From: Roseobacter litoralis Och 149
GTDB taxonomy: Bacteria; Pseudomonadota; Alphaproteobacteria; Rhodobacterales; Rhodobacteraceae
Reading direction: 5' to 3'
Assembly (NCBI RefSeq): GCF_000154785.2
Contig: NC_015730.1
Span: 558,001 to 622,000, forward strand
DNA length: 64,000 nucleotides
In this document: positions 22,052-32,408 of the stretch, piece after piece
Layout: the number at the start of each line of letters is the position of its first letter
Numbering within the stretch: position 1 is the stretch's first letter
The notes under the pieces: generated by a model
What the model was told of the DNA's origin: nothing
The model's database searches: none
Seen by the model: only the letters and a program-made list of their open reading frames with translations
Made by a program: the position numbers and the translations under genes

Positions 22052-22969
22052 ATGGCAGATGCAGCAAACGGTAAGGGCGGTTTCGGCGCCTGGCTGTTAG
22101 ATCCAAAAAGACGTGGTGCGCTTTTGGTCACGCCTGCAATCACGATCCTGTTCGTGATGAATATTTTCCCGTTGCTCTGGTCGTTCGGGCTGAGCTTTTT
22201 CAACTATAAAGCAAGCTCGCTCAGGGTGCCGACGTTTCGCGGTCTGTCAAACTATGAACGCGTGCTGACAGACGAAAAAGTCTGGGAAAGGTTTCAGACC
22301 ACGGCCATTATCGTCGGGTCGTCTGTCCTGCTGCAACTCATCGTCGGGTTTCTTCTGGCGCTGATGTTCGCCAAGGCGTTCCCCATGCGGCGGATCGTGC
22401 TGATGCTCGTCCTGACGCCGATGATGCTGTCTTTCGTGTCCGTTGGTGTGTTTTTCAAACTGTTTTACGAACCGACATTCGGCATCGTGAGCTACCTGCT
22501 CAGTAATTTTTCCGAAGACAGGTTCGTGGTCATGGGCAGCCCTGCGGGGGCCATCGCCGGGATCGTCATCGCGGATGCCTGGATGTGGTCGCCCTTTGTG
22601 ATGCTCCTGGTTCTTGCCGGTCTCGTCAGCGTGCCGAAATACCTCTATGAGGCGGCCGAGATTGACCGCGCCAGTGCGTGGCGCAGGTTCTGGACCATCA
22701 CCTTTCCCTATATCAAAAGCCTGCTTTTGCTGGCGGTTCTGTTTCGCACGATTGAGACGTTCAAGCTGTTTGATATCGTCTACATCATCACCGAAGGCGG
22801 GCCGGGGAGTTCGACCGAGACTATCGCGGTGTACCTCTATCGCACGGCCTTTCAGTTCTTTCAGACCAGCCAGTCGTCTGCGCTGGCCTATATCGTGCTG
22901 TTCATCGTTGTCGTGATGACAAACCTTTATCTTTATACCGTCAATCGACGCGCAGAGGAGGTCGGCTAA
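22052..22969 (+). CDS. Sugar ABC importer permease 1 (MalF/UgpA type)
   Basis: 305 residues with six main hydrophobic segments and the EAA loop YLYEAAEIDRASAWRRFWTI that contacts the ATPase. Start ATG 22052, 26 nt after the terminator. Its stop overlaps the next permease by 1 nt (TAATG), so the pair is translated together. Confidence 0.93.
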   Translation: MADAANGKGGFGAWLLDPKRRGALLVTPAITILFVMNIFPLLWSFGLSFFNYKASSLRVPTFRGLSNYERVLTDEKVWERFQTTAIIVGSSVLLQLIVGFLLALMFAKAFPMRRIVLMLVLTPMMLSFVSVGVFFKLFYEPTFGIVSYLLSNFSEDRFVVMGSPAGAIAGIVIADAWMWSPFVMLLVLAGLVSVPKYLYEAAEIDRASAWRRFWTITFPYIKSLLLLAVLFRTIETFKLFDIVYIITEGGPGSSTETIAVYLYRTAFQFFQTSQSSALAYIVLFIVVVMTNLYLYTVNRRAEEVG

Positions 22970-23838
22970 TGGCCCGTAGATATCGTGAGATTGGCAAGGC
23001 GGGCTGGGGGTACACCTTGATCACCACCCTTGTCGGGCTGGTCTATTTTTCGCCGGTCCTCTGGATTATCCTGACCGCCTTCAAAACGCGGACAGATGCG
23101 CTGGCGGTGCCGCCCAAACTGTTCTTTACACCGACGATGGATAATTTCGTGTCGGTGTTTTACCGGTCGTCGATCACGACCGGGTCCAGTCAGGCCACTG
23201 ATATGGCGCTCTATTTCTTCAATTCGATCTTTATCGCGGGGACTTCCGTGGGGCTCGCGCTGATCGTGGGGACATTGGCGGCCTATGCCTTCAGCCGTTA
23301 TCCGCTGAAAGGCAATGACACCTACCTCTTTATCATCCTGACGACACGGATGATGCCGCCCATCGTGGTCATCATTCCGATCTTCCTGATGTTCCGCCTC
23401 TCTGGTCTCGCGGGCAGCTATTGGGGGATCATCCTGCTCTATACCGCCTTTAACATCCCGTTCTCGGTCTGGCTGGTGAAAAGCTTCTTTGATGAGTTGA
23501 ACCCGGAAATCGAGGATGCTGCCCGTATGGACGGTGCGAGCGAAAGCCGGGTTTTCTTCCGCTTTTGCATCCCGCAGATTCTGGCCGGGCTTGCGGCGAC
23601 ATTCGTCTTTGGCCTGATCCTGACGTGGAATGAATTCCTCTTTGCGCTGCTGTTGACAGGGGTTGAGACCCGAACCGTGCCGGTCGCAATGGCGCGGACA
23701 CTGGGCGGTGAGGTCGGCGTTGATTACGGCTTGCTTGCAGCCATTGTGACCTTGTTCCTGCTCCCCATCTTTTTCGTCACTTTCCTGCTTCAAAACCAGC
23801 TTTTGCGCGGTGTGACTTTCGGAACGGTGAAAAAATGA
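22969..23838 (+). CDS. Sugar ABC importer permease 2 (MalG/UgpE type)
   Basis: 289 residues, six hydrophobic segments, EAA-type coupling loop IEDAARMDGASESRVFFRF. Partner of the preceding permease; its stop overlaps the second ATPase start by 4 nt (ATGA). Confidence 0.93.
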   Translation: MARRYREIGKAGWGYTLITTLVGLVYFSPVLWIILTAFKTRTDALAVPPKLFFTPTMDNFVSVFYRSSITTGSSQATDMALYFFNSIFIAGTSVGLALIVGTLAAYAFSRYPLKGNDTYLFIILTTRMMPPIVVIIPIFLMFRLSGLAGSYWGIILLYTAFNIPFSVWLVKSFFDELNPEIEDAARMDGASESRVFFRFCIPQILAGLAATFVFGLILTWNEFLFALLLTGVETRTVPVAMARTLGGEVGVDYGLLAAIVTLFLLPIFFVTFLLQNQLLRGVTFGTVKK

Positions 23839-24929
23839 CGATTGAACTGAAAAGTCTCACCAAACGGTTTGGTGCTTTAACGGCCGTGGATTCGGTTGAT
23901 TTCGATGTGGGCGATGGTGAGGTCTTGTGCCTGCTTGGCCCATCCGGCTGCGGGAAAACAACAACCCTGCGCATGATTGCAGGGTTGGAATACGCGACCG
24001 AAGGCGACGTTGTCCTGCAGGGCAAACGGGTCAATGAACTCGCGCCGCGGGACCGCAACGTCGCGATGTCGTTCCAGTTCTACGCGCTCTATCCCAGCCT
24101 GACGGTTGCGGAAAACCTCGCGTTTCCTTTGCATGCGGAAAAGATGTCGAAATCCGAAATCGACAAGCGCGTGCAAAAGATCTCCGATACCCTGCAACTG
24201 GGCAGTATTCTGGGCCGCAGACCGGGGCAGCTTGCCGAAGGGGAAAAGCAACGGGTCGCGGTGGGGCGCTCCATCATACGTGATCCCACGTGTTTTTTGT
24301 TTGATGAGCCGCTGTCCCGGCTCGATGTGCAACTGCGCGAGGAAATGCGCGGCGAGATAAAGGAGGTGTTGCAGGACCTCAGCCGCCCAACCGTCATCGT
24401 GACCCATGACCAACTCGAAGCGCTGACCATGGCCGACCGGATTGCGGTAATGCGCGATGGCAGGATCGAACAGGTGGACACACCGCACAATGTGTTTCAG
24501 CGGCCAAGCAACCTGTTTGTGGCCGGGTTTATCGGCACACCGCAAATGAACCTGCTGCCTGCGACGCTGACCGACCTCAAAGGAGACGGGGTTGCAGAAT
24601 TCGCGGTTGAGGGAAATCAAAGCATGATCATTGAGGTGGATCGCCGTGTCGAGGAGCTTGCGCGCGGGGCCAAGGTGACCCTCGGCATCCGCCCCCGCAA
24701 CCTTGAGATCAGCCGCGAACCTTCTGCGGATGGCCTGTCGACAAAGATTGATATGGTCGAACCGATGGGAGCAGAAACGCTGGTGCACCTCAAGGACGGG
24801 CACCATGATCTGCGACTTGTAACGGATTGGCGCGTGCCACTCGCGGAAGGGGACCATGTGCATACAAAGTTCCCGCCCAAAATGACGCATATCTTCACCG
24901 AAGACGAACAACTATTGAGGACAAAATGA
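23835..24929 (+). CDS. Sugar ABC importer ATPase 2 (MalK/UgpC type, altered signature)
   Basis: 364 residues. Walker A GPSGCGKTT and Walker B FLFDEPLSRLD are normal, and the H-loop His191 is present in VTHDQLEAL, but the ABC signature reads LAEGE (133-137) instead of LSGGE/LSGGQ. The defect is the reciprocal of ATPase 1 at 19370: pairing the two would leave one complete ATP site (this Walker A and His with the partner's LSGGE) and one degenerate site. C-terminal TOBE domain present. Overlaps both neighbours by 4 nt. Confidence 0.9.
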   Translation: MTIELKSLTKRFGALTAVDSVDFDVGDGEVLCLLGPSGCGKTTTLRMIAGLEYATEGDVVLQGKRVNELAPRDRNVAMSFQFYALYPSLTVAENLAFPLHAEKMSKSEIDKRVQKISDTLQLGSILGRRPGQLAEGEKQRVAVGRSIIRDPTCFLFDEPLSRLDVQLREEMRGEIKEVLQDLSRPTVIVTHDQLEALTMADRIAVMRDGRIEQVDTPHNVFQRPSNLFVAGFIGTPQMNLLPATLTDLKGDGVAEFAVEGNQSMIIEVDRRVEELARGAKVTLGIRPRNLEISREPSADGLSTKIDMVEPMGAETLVHLKDGHHDLRLVTDWRVPLAEGDHVHTKFPPKMTHIFTEDEQLLRTK

Positions 24930-25213
24930 CCGCATCACAGGCAAAACTTGCTGAACGTCTCATCATCGGTTTGTGCGTTCTGTCCATTCTGGCGATCTTT
25001 CAACCGTTTTCACTGACGCTGTTTTCCATCGGCTGCGTGACCGTGGTGATTGGTGCGCTCGTGTTCAATCTTGTACCATTTTGCCGGGAAGGGGTCCCGG
25101 CGCGCAAACTCCTGAATGTGTTTATAATCGTGATGATCGTGCTGGGCGTCGCGGCGGCGCTGGGGATTGGCACGGCTTTTCTTTACGTTGAATATCTGGG
25201 ATCGCTGAGATGA
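24926..25213 (+). CDS. Small membrane protein in the sugar importer operon
   Basis: 95 residues with three hydrophobic segments (near 9-27, 30-50 and 66-90). Not recognised. Start ATG 24926 overlaps the ATPase 2 stop by 4 nt and its stop overlaps the PfkB start by 4 nt, so it is embedded in the operon and must be expressed with it. Rhizobial glycerol importer operons also carry a small membrane protein of unknown role beside two ATPases; whether this one is related is untested. Confidence 0.75.
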   Translation: MTASQAKLAERLIIGLCVLSILAIFQPFSLTLFSIGCVTVVIGALVFNLVPFCREGVPARKLLNVFIIVMIVLGVAAALGIGTAFLYVEYLGSLR

Positions 25214-26154
25214 GCGGCCGCTTTGATGTCTCTGTGGTCGGGCTCTATATCCTCGATATTCTCGGGCGTCCGGTCGAAAGCATCCCCGAAGGAGGCAACG
25301 TCGAGTTTATTGACGAGATACGCCTGACCGTCGCCGGGACCGCTGGCGGGACTGTGGTCGATCTGGCCAAGCTGGGTCTGAACTGTCAGGCGGTCGGAGC
25401 CGTCGGTGATGACGAAAAGGCCGATTTCGTATTGAGCCATATGGCGCGGGCAGGGATTGATTGCCGTCTGATGCAGCAGCTTGAGGGGGTTGAAACCTCA
25501 GCCACGATTCTGAATGTGCGCGCCAACGGCGAACGACCGGCCCTGCATTGCCGGGGCGCGTCCGATCATTTTGATGTGTCACCGGATAAACTGTCAGAGG
25601 TTTTGAATTGCCGGTTTCTGCATCTTGGCGGTACCGGGCTTCTGGCCAAGATGGATGGGGAGCCATCGCGCCGCTTGCTGCAGGCCGCCCAGGAGGCAGG
25701 CTGCGTCACCACATGGGATCTGGTCGGTGCCGGGCCTGATACATGGCAATTTGTCGAGCCGTTGTTGCCGCATATCGACTATTTCATCCCCTCCATCGAG
25801 GAGGCGGAAATCCTGTCCGGTGTCAGTGGTGTTGAGGAAAACATCGCCTTTTTCCAAAGCCGGGGTGTCAAGTGTTGCGTGCTGACCATGGGGGGCGATG
25901 GGTCGATGATCGCGCTGGGAAACGATCGCGTGCATGTGCCGGTCTATGATATCGACGTGATCGATACGACCGGATGTGGCGATGCCTATACGGCGGGCTT
26001 CATTGCCGGGCTGGCGGATGATCGCTCGCTGCTAGAGTGCGGGCATCTGGGCACGGCGGCTGCGTCGCTTGTCGCATCGGGCCTTGGGTCGGACGCCGGG
26101 ATCATTGATCGCGCGCAGACCGAGGCCGCGATGGCCGCATGGCGCGCGGCCTGA
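25210..26154 (+). CDS. PfkB-family carbohydrate kinase
   Basis: 314 residues of the ribokinase/PfkB family. PfkB signature 1 region is GGTVVDLAKLGLNCQAVGAVGDD, and signature 2 with anion hole and catalytic Asp is DTTGCGDAYTAGF near 250-262. Phosphorylates a sugar or keto-acid from the importer; the exact substrate is unknown. Last gene of the operon, linked by a 4-nt overlap to the small membrane protein. Confidence 0.9.
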   Translation: MSGRFDVSVVGLYILDILGRPVESIPEGGNVEFIDEIRLTVAGTAGGTVVDLAKLGLNCQAVGAVGDDEKADFVLSHMARAGIDCRLMQQLEGVETSATILNVRANGERPALHCRGASDHFDVSPDKLSEVLNCRFLHLGGTGLLAKMDGEPSRRLLQAAQEAGCVTTWDLVGAGPDTWQFVEPLLPHIDYFIPSIEEAEILSGVSGVEENIAFFQSRGVKCCVLTMGGDGSMIALGNDRVHVPVYDIDVIDTTGCGDAYTAGFIAGLADDRSLLECGHLGTAAASLVASGLGSDAGIIDRAQTEAAMAAWRAA

Positions 26155-26175
26155 GCATCTATTGTTGCGCACGCC

Positions 26176-26733
26176 TCAAAAGAGCGTGATGCGCCGCACC
26201 GAAATATCCGCTTCATGATCGCGGCCAAAGGCGACAATTGCGATGCTGATGATCTCCTCAGGGTCAATTCTCTTGCTCAGATGTGCGTGAGATCGCTCAA
26301 AACTGTCCAGCGATAGTTGAACCTTTTGCCATGCGGTGCCAGCTTCAAAGCTTTCGCCGTAATAGTACCATGGCCTGCTCATCTCGGACGTTCTGATGAA
26401 GATATAATAGCGTTGGTCGTTCCCGCGCACATCCAGCTCAATCCCGGCGGTTTCTGCGGGCAGGCCATCGCGCAGCAGACGGCGTACCTGAATAAAGCCA
26501 CCGTTGAACTCTGTGCTGACCGTGCCAGTCAACCGGATGCCGGGCTGCCCATCGATCACGGCCACGACGGCAGCACCGTCAGAGACACCGCCCATGACTG
26601 TATCCGCCGCATATTGCCAGCGTTTCGATGCGCCGTCGCCGAAGTCTTCGAGAACCATGTCATCTGCGGCGGCCGTCGCGCCTAGTCCCACGGCAAGCAA
26701 TACCGCCCATGCCAATCCTCGTATTCCGCGCAT
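26176..26733 (-). CDS. Exported CIA30-domain protein
   Basis: 185 residues. Signal peptide MRGIRGLAWAVLLAVGLGAT then AAA before DDM. The mature part matches the CIA30/NDUFAF1-like fold, a galactose-binding-like beta sandwich: FGDGASKRWQYAADTVMGGVSDG, GFIQVRRLL, GIELDVRGNDQRYYIFIRT and ISIAIVAFGRD. Mitochondrial CIA30 helps assemble complex I; bacterial secreted versions have no settled role. Start ATG 26733 follows AAAGGGG; an earlier in-frame start would mask the signal peptide. Converges on the PfkB gene. Confidence 0.75.
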   Translation of the reverse strand: MRGIRGLAWAVLLAVGLGATAAADDMVLEDFGDGASKRWQYAADTVMGGVSDGAAVVAVIDGQPGIRLTGTVSTEFNGGFIQVRRLLRDGLPAETAGIELDVRGNDQRYYIFIRTSEMSRPWYYYGESFEAGTAWQKVQLSLDSFERSHAHLSKRIDPEEIISIAIVAFGRDHEADISVRRITLF

Positions 26734-26836
26734 TTCATCCCCTTTCGAAGTCGTCCTTTCGAAAGAAATAGTGCGCCAATGGGCGCGGTCGACCCGCGCG
26801 ATCGGCTCAAAGGCGCGGGTCGGCTCAGGCATCAGA

Positions 26837-27973
<1,137 letters not shown>

Positions 27974-27983
27974 ATCTGCCTCC

Positions 27984-29027
27984 TTATGCCTGCCAGCCAT
28001 GGGCGTCGCGCACCTTGATCATGGCGGCCAGTATTTCGTTCCATGTCTGTTGATCGTTCAGAACCGCATTGGGGAACATACACCCGTCCCAGCAGATGTG
28101 CTGCATCGCCTTGGTTGGTGTTCCATCCGCGTTGTTCAGCCAGAACCCCGCGTGTTTGACGATATCGAGCCTGCCATTCGGGTCCGTTGCCAGACAGTGC
28201 CGGCCCGTTTTGTCGTGGCTGCCGCTGCCATGCACGGTGCCGTCGTTCTGGGCGACGTGAAAGTCAATCGTCCAGGGTCTGAGCGCGTCCGTGATTGTTT
28301 TCAGCGCGACGTCCAGTTCGGCAGGGTCCTTCCAATCATACCCTTCCGGCAGCAGCCGGTGTTCCGGAGCATTGTAGCCCAGAGCATAAAGCATCGTGTG
28401 CGCAAGATCTGCCTGAAACCCGAATGTCCCGGGGCGATCCACCGCTTCCAGAAGGTCCAGCATGTGTTTCCAACTGTGCATGCCACCCCAGCAGATTTCC
28501 CCTTCAGCGGCGAGCTTTTCGCCGTGGTCGGCGGCAATGTCACAAGCCTGACGCATCGTCTCGGCCATTTTCGCTGTGTTGCCCGCCGGGTCCTCGGCCC
28601 AGCTTGCCACATCCGTTGCGGTATCCACGCGAATGACGCCACTGTCTCGCACGCCAAGGTCACGCAACCGACCCATGATCCGGCAAGACTGGCGCACAGC
28701 GTTCAGAAACGCCTGACGGCCCTCGCCCTCATCCATGGCCGATCCGCCCCCGACGGGCGGCCAGACGGGCGCCACGGCAGAGCCGATTGTCAGCCCCCGA
28801 CCGCCGACATTATCCGCAAGCGCCTTGATGGTATCCTCATCGGCATCAATCGGCGTATGCGGATCGGCAAGAAACAGGTCGACCCCGTCAAACTTTACGC
28901 CATCGACCTCGGCGGCTTGCGTCAAGTCCAGCATTCTGTCCAGACTGATCGGCGGCTCTTCGTCGCCTTTGCCCACCAGTCCCGGCCACATCGCATTGTG
29001 CAGCTTGGGATATGCTTGAGTTCCCAT
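27984..29027 (-). CDS. Sugar phosphate isomerase/epimerase family protein (TIM barrel)
   Basis: 347 residues. Probable metal ligands lie in [29 protein letters not shown] and [10 protein letters not shown]. It has a His-rich insert ([16 protein letters not shown]) after the fourth region. First gene of the minus-strand pair with the Gfo/Idh/MocA dehydrogenase, and divergent from the epimerase at 29187. Start ATG 29027 behind GGAGGG. Substrate unknown. Confidence 0.78.
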   Translation of the reverse strand: MGTQAYPKLHNAMWPGLVGKGDEEPPISLDRMLDLTQAAEVDGVKFDGVDLFLADPHTPIDADEDTIKALADNVGGRGLTIGSAVAPVWPPVGGGSAMDEGEGRQAFLNAVRQSCRIMGRLRDLGVRDSGVIRVDTATDVASWAEDPAGNTAKMAETMRQACDIAADHGEKLAAEGEICWGGMHSWKHMLDLLEAVDRPGTFGFQADLAHTMLYALGYNAPEHRLLPEGYDWKDPAELDVALKTITDALRPWTIDFHVAQNDGTVHGSGSHDKTGRHCLATDPNGRLDIVKHAGFWLNNADGTPTKAMQHICWDGCMFPNAVLNDQQTWNEILAAMIKVRDAHGWQA

Positions 29028-29186
29028 GGTACCCTCCCCGGTTTTGTTGTTCGATTGCCATGCTGGCATAACTCTGAGTAAAAGTATTCAATTTTCTGAC
29101 GTGCGCTCATCATAAATAGCTTTGGATATTCCTCATTTACGCAGTATAACCCTCAGGACTGGGCATCCTTAGGGGGGAGACGCGTT

Positions 29187-30035
29187 GTGAAAATTGGATT
29201 CTGCATGTTGCTTTGGACAACCTCGGTGGGGCAGGGGCACAAGGCGCTTCTCGCTGATATCAAGAAAACCGGCTATGACGGGGTGGAAATCCCCATCTTT
29301 TCAGGAACGCCTGACGACTACGCCGAAACCGGTAAGATGCTGGATGATCTGGGGCTGGGACGCACCGGAATTTCGGTTGTGCCAACGCTGGAGATGAACC
29401 CGCTCAGCGACGATGCTGAGGCGCGCAAGGCGGCTGTGGACTACCTCAAGTGGTGCGTTGATTGCACGGCGGCGCTGGGGGCGGATGCGATTGGGGGACC
29501 TTTGCACCAGACGCTGGGGCATTTCACTGGCGCGGGACCGACCGAGGCAGAATTTGACCGGGCGCGCGAGGTCCACCGGCAGGTTGGTGATCATGCCAGC
29601 GCCAATGGCGTCACAATCGCACTGGAAGCGGTGAACCGGTTTGAGACCTATTTTGCCAATACGATGGACGATCTGTGCGCCTATACCACATCGGTAGATC
29701 ACCCCGCGATCAAGACGATGTACGACACCTTCCACGCCAATCTGGAAGAGCGTGACCCGATTGATGCGTTTACGCGCAATGCCGACAATATCGTACATGT
29801 GCATATTTCCGAGAACGATCGCGGCGTGCCGGGGCGTGGGCATATCCCCTTTGCTGAGACGTTCGCGGCGATCAAGGCGTCGGGCTATGATCGTTGGCTG
29901 ACGATCGAAGCCTTTGGGCGCGGCTTGCCCGAACTTGCGGCGGCAACGCGTGTATGGCGTGATTTTGCGGAAAGCCCCGAGGCATATTATCGCGATGGTT
30001 ATCGCTGTATCAGAGAAGGATGGGACGCAGCATGA
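29187..30035 (+). CDS. Ketose 3-epimerase-like protein (D-tagatose/D-psicose 3-epimerase family)
   Basis: 282 residues, the family length. Characteristic blocks are ALEAVNRFETY (metal Glu), MYDTFHANLEE (metal Asp and His), HVHISENDRGVPGRGH and TIEAFG (second metal Glu). Such enzymes epimerise C3 of free ketoses using Mn or Co. GTG start at 29187 behind AGGGGGGAGA. Its stop overlaps the SDR start by 4 nt. Confidence 0.85.
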   Translation: MKIGFCMLLWTTSVGQGHKALLADIKKTGYDGVEIPIFSGTPDDYAETGKMLDDLGLGRTGISVVPTLEMNPLSDDAEARKAAVDYLKWCVDCTAALGADAIGGPLHQTLGHFTGAGPTEAEFDRAREVHRQVGDHASANGVTIALEAVNRFETYFANTMDDLCAYTTSVDHPAIKTMYDTFHANLEERDPIDAFTRNADNIVHVHISENDRGVPGRGHIPFAETFAAIKASGYDRWLTIEAFGRGLPELAAATRVWRDFAESPEAYYRDGYRCIREGWDAA

Positions 30036-30772
30036 TGGATTTTTCAGGACAGGTTGCTGTAATCACGGGTGGCGCGCAGGGAATTGGCCGCGCAGTCTGT
30101 GAGGTATTGCTCAAGAGAGGCGCGCGGATCATCATTTGGGATGCGGATGAAGCGCTGGCCAGTCAGGCGGCCTCTGAGTTGGGTGGCGACAGCTCTGCCA
30201 TCGGCGTCGATATCTCCAGTTGGGATAGTGTGTGCGCGGCGCGCGATGCAACACTGGCCACTGCAGGGCGCATTGATGTCGTGGTTAATTCCGCTGGCGT
30301 CGCGGGGATGAATGCTACGGTCGAAGATTATCCGGTGGAAGAATTCGCCAAGATCGTGGCGATCAACCTGCTGGGTACATTCCACGTCAATAAAGCGGTT
30401 GTACCCTCCATGCGGGACGCGAAATACGGGCGGATTGTCAACATTGCGTCGGTCGCAGGCAAGGAGGGGAACCCCAACGCCTCCGCCTATTCAGCGTCAA
30501 AAGCTGGTGTGATCGGTTTTACCAAATCGCTCGGTAAAGAGCTGGCAGACCTTGATATCGCAGTGAACTGCGTCACACCTGCGGCTGCGCGCACCCGTAT
30601 ATTTGACCAGATGAGCCAAGAGCATATTGACTACATGCTGTCGAAAATCCCGCGCGCACGATTTCTTGAAGTCACTGAGGCTGCCGAAATGATCGCTTGG
30701 CTTGCGTCGCGGGAAAACAGTTTCACGACTGCCGGCGTATTCGATTTGTCCGGCGGGCGCGCGACCTATTAA
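30032..30772 (+). CDS. SDR-family NAD(P)-dependent oxidoreductase
   Basis: 246 residues, classical short-chain dehydrogenase: TGGAQGIG cofactor loop (13-20), NSAGVAG, catalytic Ser in NIASVAGKEG, and YSASK. Predicted to oxidise a polyol or sugar to the ketose handled by the epimerases here. I take the ATG at 30032, which overlaps the upstream stop by 4 nt; starts at 30020 and 30035 are also in frame. Confidence 0.9.
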   Translation: MMDFSGQVAVITGGAQGIGRAVCEVLLKRGARIIIWDADEALASQAASELGGDSSAIGVDISSWDSVCAARDATLATAGRIDVVVNSAGVAGMNATVEDYPVEEFAKIVAINLLGTFHVNKAVVPSMRDAKYGRIVNIASVAGKEGNPNASAYSASKAGVIGFTKSLGKELADLDIAVNCVTPAAARTRIFDQMSQEHIDYMLSKIPRARFLEVTEAAEMIAWLASRENSFTTAGVFDLSGGRATY

Positions 30773-30885
30773 TGCGTCATGCGAAAAACCTGGACCACGT
30801 AAGGCTGCCTGAAATCAAGGATTTCAACGCGTTACGTGATACCTGATGTTTCAGGTATTTCGTCGGACGCTCTAGGCGGGCCTTG

Positions 30886-30925
30886 GGCTGCCGCATGCTG
30901 ACATGCGGCAGCCTTGGATTTTATT
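30886..30925. terminator. 12-bp stem terminator between convergent genes
   Basis: GGCTGCCGCATG / CATGCGGCAGCC perfect stem with CTGA loop at 30886-30913, followed on the plus strand by TTGGATTTTATT. It ends the plus-strand epimerase/SDR unit; the T-rich part overlaps the last codons of the minus-strand monooxygenase. Two smaller hairpins (around 30811-30826 and 30839-30859) precede it. Confidence 0.7.
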
Positions 30926-32111
30926 CCGCCGGTTCGGCTGCTTTTGCGCCGCGGCTGTCTTTCTCTGCCGAGTAAATCTCCTGCGCGGTTTCGACGGCTT
31001 TGGCATGAACCGCTGCCAGTTCGGGGCGCATCTTTTGGGCCCGCACGGCGGCATTCATTGTGGACAGATGCTGGCCCTGAAAGTGCGGGAAGACTTCACG
31101 GGCGATCAACTCGTAGCTTTTGCGCGTGGCATCAAAATTCGCCCAATTGTGCGCGAGCATCAGATAAGCGCCAAACCCGCCATTAGATTGCTTCCACAAC
31201 CGGTCGATTTGCGCCTTGCACATCTCTGGCGTGCCGATTGCGCCGAACCCGCTGTCATTGATGAAATCAATCATCTCCTTGGCGTTCTGGCCCGGCATGG
31301 ACATCTGCGGGAAGGCGGCGATTTCCTGAAAGTAATTGAACCAGTGTTCAATCCCGTATTCCACATCGCGGCGCGCCTGTTCGGCAGTTTCCGCGATATG
31401 ACACAGGCCGACAAGCCGCCATTTTGAGCGGTCTACCTGTTGCTTATGGTGTCGCGCCTCTTCCTCGATCACGTCCCAATGCAGGGCGAGGGCATCAAAT
31501 CCGGCGGCCGTTGTCGCGCCGATGGAAATCAAACCGGTCCCATACTTTCCGGCCAGTTTTGGCCCAGTCGGTGAGGCAACGGCGGCAGTGGCCAGATCAA
31601 AGTTGGAATAGGGACGCAGGTGCAGACGCGCATCTTTCAACGTCCAGCGATCGTTCTCAAAATTCACCGGTTCGTCAGAGCGCAACAGACGCGTGATGAT
31701 GTCCAGCCCATCTGCCAGCAAACCACGGGTGTCCTTCTGGCTCAGGCCGATCATGGCGGCGTCGGTCGGCAAGGAGCCGGGCCCAAGGCCCAGCATGACA
31801 CGGCCGCGGGTCAGGTGATCCAGTTGCACGATCTTTTCTGCGACCCATAGCGGGTTGTGATAGCTGACGGAGACAACGCCGGTGCCCAGTTTGATCCGGC
31901 GCGTACGTGGCGCAGCACTGGCGATCATTATTTCAGGGCTGGCGGAAATCTCGGATCCGGCGGAATGGTGTTCGCCAAACCAGACTTCGTCATAGTCGCA
32001 TCGATCCAGCCATTGCACCAGTTCGAGGTCTTGCTCCAGTGCCAATGTCGGATTGATACCCGGCTTGTGAAACGGTGCCAGAAAAATTCCAAAACGCATA
32101 CGGTCGTTCAT
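30921..32111 (-). CDS. LLM-class flavin-dependent monooxygenase
   Basis: 396 residues of the bacterial luciferase-like family (FMNH2-dependent), with the limonene monooxygenase-like layout. Features: FGIFLAPFHKPG, YDEVWFGEHHSAGSEISASP, RIKLGTGVVSVSYHNPLWVA and RVMLGLGPGSLPTDA. It needs a partner flavin reductase, which is not adjacent. Substrate unknown. Start ATG 32111 behind GGGAGG. Tail is Ala/Lys/Glu-rich (GAKAAEPAE). Confidence 0.88.
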   Translation of the reverse strand: MNDRMRFGIFLAPFHKPGINPTLALEQDLELVQWLDRCDYDEVWFGEHHSAGSEISASPEIMIASAAPRTRRIKLGTGVVSVSYHNPLWVAEKIVQLDHLTRGRVMLGLGPGSLPTDAAMIGLSQKDTRGLLADGLDIITRLLRSDEPVNFENDRWTLKDARLHLRPYSNFDLATAAVASPTGPKLAGKYGTGLISIGATTAAGFDALALHWDVIEEEARHHKQQVDRSKWRLVGLCHIAETAEQARRDVEYGIEHWFNYFQEIAAFPQMSMPGQNAKEMIDFINDSGFGAIGTPEMCKAQIDRLWKQSNGGFGAYLMLAHNWANFDATRKSYELIAREVFPHFQGQHLSTMNAAVRAQKMRPELAAVHAKAVETAQEIYSAEKDSRGAKAAEPAE

Positions 32112-32408
32112 TCATGGTCCTCCCTTGATCGCCCCCCGGTGAAAGATGGGCGGCGTAGGTGAATGTTAACGGCATAGTTGAAATGGTCAAAATCATTTCA
32201 GTGCCGCGTTGATGCATCTTTGGTAGGGGTTTTCGGCCTCGTTCCGGCAGCAGCGGATCGGTTGCGAGCGTGCGCGCCCGGCACCGTTCGGTGCAGCCGC
32301 CTGTCGTACGACGAACAAACGCAACAGGGCTGGACCCCGCCCGCCCTCTTCAAAAGACCCTCCGGCGTCACGCGCCGAAGGGCGCGGAATACACCTGAAG
32401 TCGCTTGG
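32112..32408. other. Intergenic region without a gene
   Basis: 297 nt between the monooxygenase start and the hydrolase stop. Short ORFs on both strands show no family character. Two small hairpins (GCACC-GTTC-GGTGC near 32283 and GCGCC-GAA-GGGCGC near 32370) are visible; the second may help end the hydrolase transcript. Confidence 0.4.

Noticed and set aside
30781..30860. Nested hairpins as a riboswitch
   Set aside because: They follow a gene end rather than precede a start and lead into a terminator; no riboswitch core recognised.
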